From positions 33,171,331 to 33,235,330 of the forward strand of contig NC_091143.1 of assembly GCF_041381155.1 (NCBI RefSeq): 64,000 nt of DNA, given 5' to 3'. The notes under the pieces were generated by a model that saw nothing but the letters and a program-made list of their open reading frames with translations, searched no databases and was not told the origin of the DNA. Positions 58,735 to 64,000 of the stretch are shown in pieces. Numbering within the stretch: position 1 is the first letter of the stretch; every line of letters starts with the position of its first letter. A program made the translations under genes and the position numbers. Source of the DNA: Argopecten irradians (taxonomy: Eukaryota > Mollusca > Bivalvia > Pectinida > Pectinidae).

Positions 58735-61700
58735 ACTTTTACACACAACCTACTACTAATACGTAAGACACTGAGTTATATACACAACCTACTACTAATA
58801 CATAAGACACTGAGTTATATACACAACCTACTACTAATACATAAGACACTGAGTTATATACACAACCTACTACTAATACGTAAGACACTGAGTTATATAC
58901 ACAACCTATTACTACTAATACATAAGACACTGAGTTATATACACAACCTACTACTAATACATAAGACACTGAGTTATATACACAATACTATAATAGTAAG
59001 ACACTGAGTTATATACACAACCTACTACTAATACATAAGACACTGAGTTATATACACAACCTACTACTAATACATAAGACACTGAGTTATATACACAACC
59101 TACTACTAATACATAAGACACTGAGTTATATACACAACAACCTACTACTAATACACGTAAGACACTGAGTTATATACACAACCTACTACTAATACATAAG
59201 ACACTGAGTTATATACACAACCTACTACTAATACATAAGACACTGAGTTATATACACACAACCTACTACTAATACATAAGACACTGAGTTATATACACAA
59301 CCTACTACTAATACATAAGACACTGAGTTATATACACACAACCTACTACTAATACATAAGACACTGAGTTATATACACACAACCTACTACTAATACATAA
59401 GACACTGAGTTATATACACAACCTACTACTAATACATAAGACACTGAGTTATATACACAACCTACTACTAATACATAAGACACTGAGTTATATACACACA
59501 ACCTACTACTAATACATAAGACACTGAGTTATATACACAACCTACTACACTAATACATAAGACACTGAGTTATATACACAACCTACTACTAATACATAAG
59601 ACACTGAGTTATATACACACAACCTACTACTAATACATAAGACACTGAGTTATATACACAACCTACTACTAATACATAAGACACTGAGTTATATACACAA
59701 CCTACTACTAATACATAAGACACTGAGTTATATACACACAACCTACTACTACTAATACATAAGACACTGAGTTATATACACACAACCTACTACTAATACA
59801 TAAGACACTGAGTTATATACACAACCTACTACTAATACATAAGACACTGAGTTATATACACAACCTACTACTAATACATAAGACACTGAGTTATATACAC
59901 AACCTACTACTAATACATAAGACACTGAGTTAATATACACACAACCTACTACTAATACATAAGACACTGAGTTATATACACAACCTACTACTAATACATA
60001 AGACACTGAGTTATATACACAACCTACTACTAATACATAAGACACTGAGTTATATATACACAACCTACTACTAATACATAAGACACTGAGTTATATACAC
60101 AACCTACTACTAATACTATAAGACACTGAGTTATATACACAACCTACTACTAATACATAAGACACTGAGTTATATACACAACCTACTACTAATACATAAG
60201 ACACTGAGTTATATACACAACCTACTACTAATACATAAGACACTGAGTTATATACACAACCTACTACTAATACATAAGACACTGAGTTATATACACACAA
60301 CCTACTACTAATACATAAGACACTGAGTTATATACACAACCTACTACTAATACGTAAGACACTGAGTTATATACACAACCTACTACTAATACATAAGACA
60401 CTGAGTTATATACACAACCTACTACTAATACATAAGACACTGAGTTATATACACAACCTACTACTAATACGTAAGACACTGAGTTATATACACACAACCT
60501 ACTACTAATACATAAGACACTGAGTTATATACACAACCTACTACTAATACATAAGACACTGAGTTATATACACACAACCTACTACTAATACATAAGACAC
60601 TGAGTTATATACACAACCTACTACTAATACATAAGACACTGAGTATATACAACAACTACTACTAATACTAGATACTGAGTTATATACACACAACCTACTA
60701 CTAATACATAAGACACTGAGTTATATACACAACCTACTACTAATACATAAGACACTGAGTTATATACACAACCTACTACTAATACATAAGACACTGAGTT
60801 ATATACACACAACCTACTACTAATACATAAGACACTGAGTTATATACACACACAACCTACATATACTAATACATATAAGACACTGAGTTATATACACAAA
60901 CCTACTACTAATACATAAGACACACTGAGTTATATACACAACCTACTACTAATACATAAGACACTGAGTTATATACACACAACCTACTACTAATACATAA
61001 GACACTGAGTTATATACACAACCTACTACTAATTACATAAGACACTGAGTTATTTACACAAACCTACTACTAATACATAAGACACTGAGTTATATACACA
61101 ACCTACTACTAATACATAAGACACTGAGTTATATACACAACCTACTACTAATACATAAGACACTGAGTTATATACACAACCTACTACTAATACATAAGAC
61201 ACTGAGTTATATACACAACCTACTACTAATACATAAGACACTGAGTTATATACACAACCTACTACTAATACGTAAGACACTGAGTTATATACACAACCTA
61301 CTATAAGACACTGAGTTATATACACAACCTACTACTAATACATAAGACACTGAGTTATATACACAACCTACTACTAATACATAAGACACTGAGTTATATA
61401 CACAACCTACTACTAATACATAAGACACTGAGTTATATACACACAACCTACTACTAATACATAAGACACTGAGTTATATACACAACCTACTACTAATACA
61501 TAAGACACTGAGTTATATACACACAACCTACTACTAATATACATAAGACACTGAGTTTATATACACAACCTACTACTAATACATAAGACACTGAGTTATA
61601 TACACAACCTACTACTAATACATAAGACACTGAGTTATATACACAACCTACTACAAATACGTAGACACTGAGTTATATACACACAACCTACTACTAATAC

Positions 61701-64000
61701 ATAAGACACTGAGTTATATACACACAACCTACTACTAATACATAAGACACTGAGTTATATACACAACCTACTACTAATACATAAGACACTGAGTTATATA
61801 CACAACCTACTACTAATACTTAAGACACTGTGTTATCTACACAACCTACTCTAATACATAAGACACTGAGTTATATATACACACAACCTACTACTAATAC
61901 ATAAGACACTGAGTTATATACACAACCTACTACTAATACGTAAGACACTGAGTTATATACACACAACCTACTACTAATACATAAGACACTGAGTTATATA
62001 CACACAACCTACTACTAATACATAAGACACTGAGTTATATACACAACCTACTACTAATACATAAGACACTGAGTTATATACACAACCTACTACTAATACG
62101 TAAGACACTGAGTTATATACACAACAACCTACTACTAATACATAAGACACTGAGTTATATACACAACCTACTACTAATACATAAGACACTGAGTTATATA
62201 CACAACCTACTACTAATACATAAGACACTGAGTTATATATACACAACCTACTACTAATACATAAGACACTGAGTTATATACACAACCTACTACTAATACA
62301 TAAGACACTGAGTTATATACACAACCTACTACTAATACATAAGACACTGAGTTATATATACACAACCTACTACTAATACATAAGACACTGAGTTATATAC
62401 ACAACCTACTACTAATACATAAGACACTGAGTTATATATACACACAACCTACTACTAATACATAAGACACTGAGTTATATACACAACCTACTACTAATAC
62501 ATAAGACACTGAGTTATATACACAACCTACTACTAATACATAAGACACTGAGTTATATACACAACCTACTACTAATACATAAGACACTGAGTTATATACA
62601 CAACCTACTACTAATACATAAGACACTGAGTTATATACACAACCTACTACTAATACATAAGACACTGAGTTATATACACAACCTACTACTAATACATAAG
62701 ACACTGAGTTATATACACACAACCTACTACTAATACATAAGACACTGAGTTATATACACAACCTACTACTAATACATAAGACACTGAGTTATATACACAC
62801 AACCTACTACTAATACATAAGACACTGAGTTATATACACAACCTACTACTAATACATAAGACACTGAGTTATATACACAACCTACTACTAATACATAAGA
62901 CACTGAGTTATATATATACACAACCTACTACTAATACATAAGACACTGAGTTATATACACACAACCTACTACTAATACATAAGACACTGAGTTATATACA
63001 CAACCTACTACTAATACATAAGACACTGAGTTATATACACACAACCTACTACTAATACATAAGACACTGAGTTATATACACAACCTACTACTAATACATA
63101 AGACACTGAGTTATATACACAACCTACTACTAATACATAAGACACTGAGTTATATACACAACCTATACTAATACATAAGACACTGAGTTATATACACAAC
63201 CTACTACTAATACGTAAGACACTGAGTTATATACACAACCTACTACTAATACATAAGACACTGAGTTATATACACACAACCTACTACTAATACATAAGAC
63301 ACTGAGTTATATACACAACCTACTACTAATACATAAGACACTGAGTTATATACACAACCTACTACTAATACGTAAGACACTGAGTTATATACACAACCTA
63401 CTACTAATACATAAGACACTGAGTTATATACACAACCTACTACTAATACATAAGACACTGAGTTATATACACACAACCTACTACTAATACATAAGACACT
63501 GAGTTATATACACAACCTACTACTAATACATAAGACACTGAGTTATATACACAACCTACTACTAATACATAAGACACTGAGTTATATACACAACCCTACT
63601 ACTAATACATAAGACACTGAGTTATATACACAACCTACTACTAATACGTAAGACACTGAGTTATATACACAACCTACTACTAATACATAAGACACTGAGT
63701 TATATACACAACCTACTACTAATACGTAAGACACTGAGTTATATATACACAACCTACTACTAATACATAAGACACTGAGTTATATACACAACCTACTACT
63801 AATACGTAAGACACTGAGTTATATACACAACCTACTACTAATACATAAGACACTGAGTTTATTACACACAACCTACTACTAATACATAAGACACTGAGTT
63901 ATATACACAACCTACTACTAATACATAAGACACTGAGTTATATACACAACCTACTACTAATATAAGACACTGAGTTATATACACAACTACTACTAATACT
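58735..64000. repeat. 39-bp minisatellite, runs off the window
   Basis: About 134 copies of a 39-bp unit (ACCTACTACTAATACATAAG, ACACTGAGTTATATACACA). A 41-bp variant carries one extra CA; a rarer type has CGTAAG for CATAAG. The 39-bp type keeps minus-strand frames open (VYNSVSYVLVVGC period) and the 41-bp type breaks them. Very homogeneous, so it is young or actively homogenised. Confidence 0.97.

Noticed and set aside
58739-63476. Many minus-strand frames with a VYNSVSYVLVVGC period
   Set aside because: Frames of the 39-bp array; each ends where a 41-bp unit shifts the frame.

Overview
The window is eukaryotic nuclear DNA. It has spliced genes with GT-AG introns, AT-rich intergenic sequence, LINE and SINE relics, many fold-back MITEs, and a very high minisatellite load. 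Several dispersed repeats match families I know from bivalve molluscs: a SINE tail containing CCCTGGCTGTTA, a repeat bounded by AGGTCACCTGAG...CTCAGGTGACC, and an element opening with a CCCCCGCC/GGCGGGGG hairpin. A bivalve is therefore the best guess; species is not determined.

Three host genes on the + strand can be assembled exon by exon with consistent splice phases. (1) 13296-16031: a three-exon gene for a 164-residue secreted glycoprotein of unknown family. (2) 23530-36142: a ten-exon SLC22-type organic ion transporter of 567 residues. (3) 39105-48652: a five-exon ARL15 orthologue of 216 residues, an atypical Arf-like GTPase. There is also a degenerate fragment of a multicopy invertebrate protein (10842-11781) and a decayed, highly charged coding-like locus (55937-57102).

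Layout: 1-8215 is a 23-bp satellite-like array with higher-order duplications. 8470-9600 holds two more arrays. 9600-13295 is mostly unassigned, with one SINE. 13296-16031 is the secreted-protein gene, with a LINE relic in intron 2. 16032-23400 holds fold-backs, a MITE and a 38-bp array. 23400-36310 is the SLC22 gene, with separate tandem arrays in introns 1, 2, 3 and 5 and a short repeat over its stop codon. 36430-38150 is a 48-bp array. 39000-48900 is ARL15, with a LINE 3' end and a splice-site-derived array in intron 1 and a 37-bp array, split by two insertions, in intron 4. 49180-51970 is a 33/27-bp array. 52177-53330 holds molluscan-type dispersed repeats. 55900-57110 is the decayed locus. 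58735-64000 is a 39-bp array that runs off the window. By my tally about 27-28 kb (roughly 43%) is tandem repeat.

The most striking observation is in ARL15 intron 1. About 29 tandem copies of a 52-54 bp unit lie directly upstream of exon 2, and each carries a copy of the exon-2 splice acceptor plus about the first 24 exon bases. The gene thus has a ladder of decoy 3' splice sites. No operon-like or pathway link between the three genes is evident; they are ordinary neighbours.
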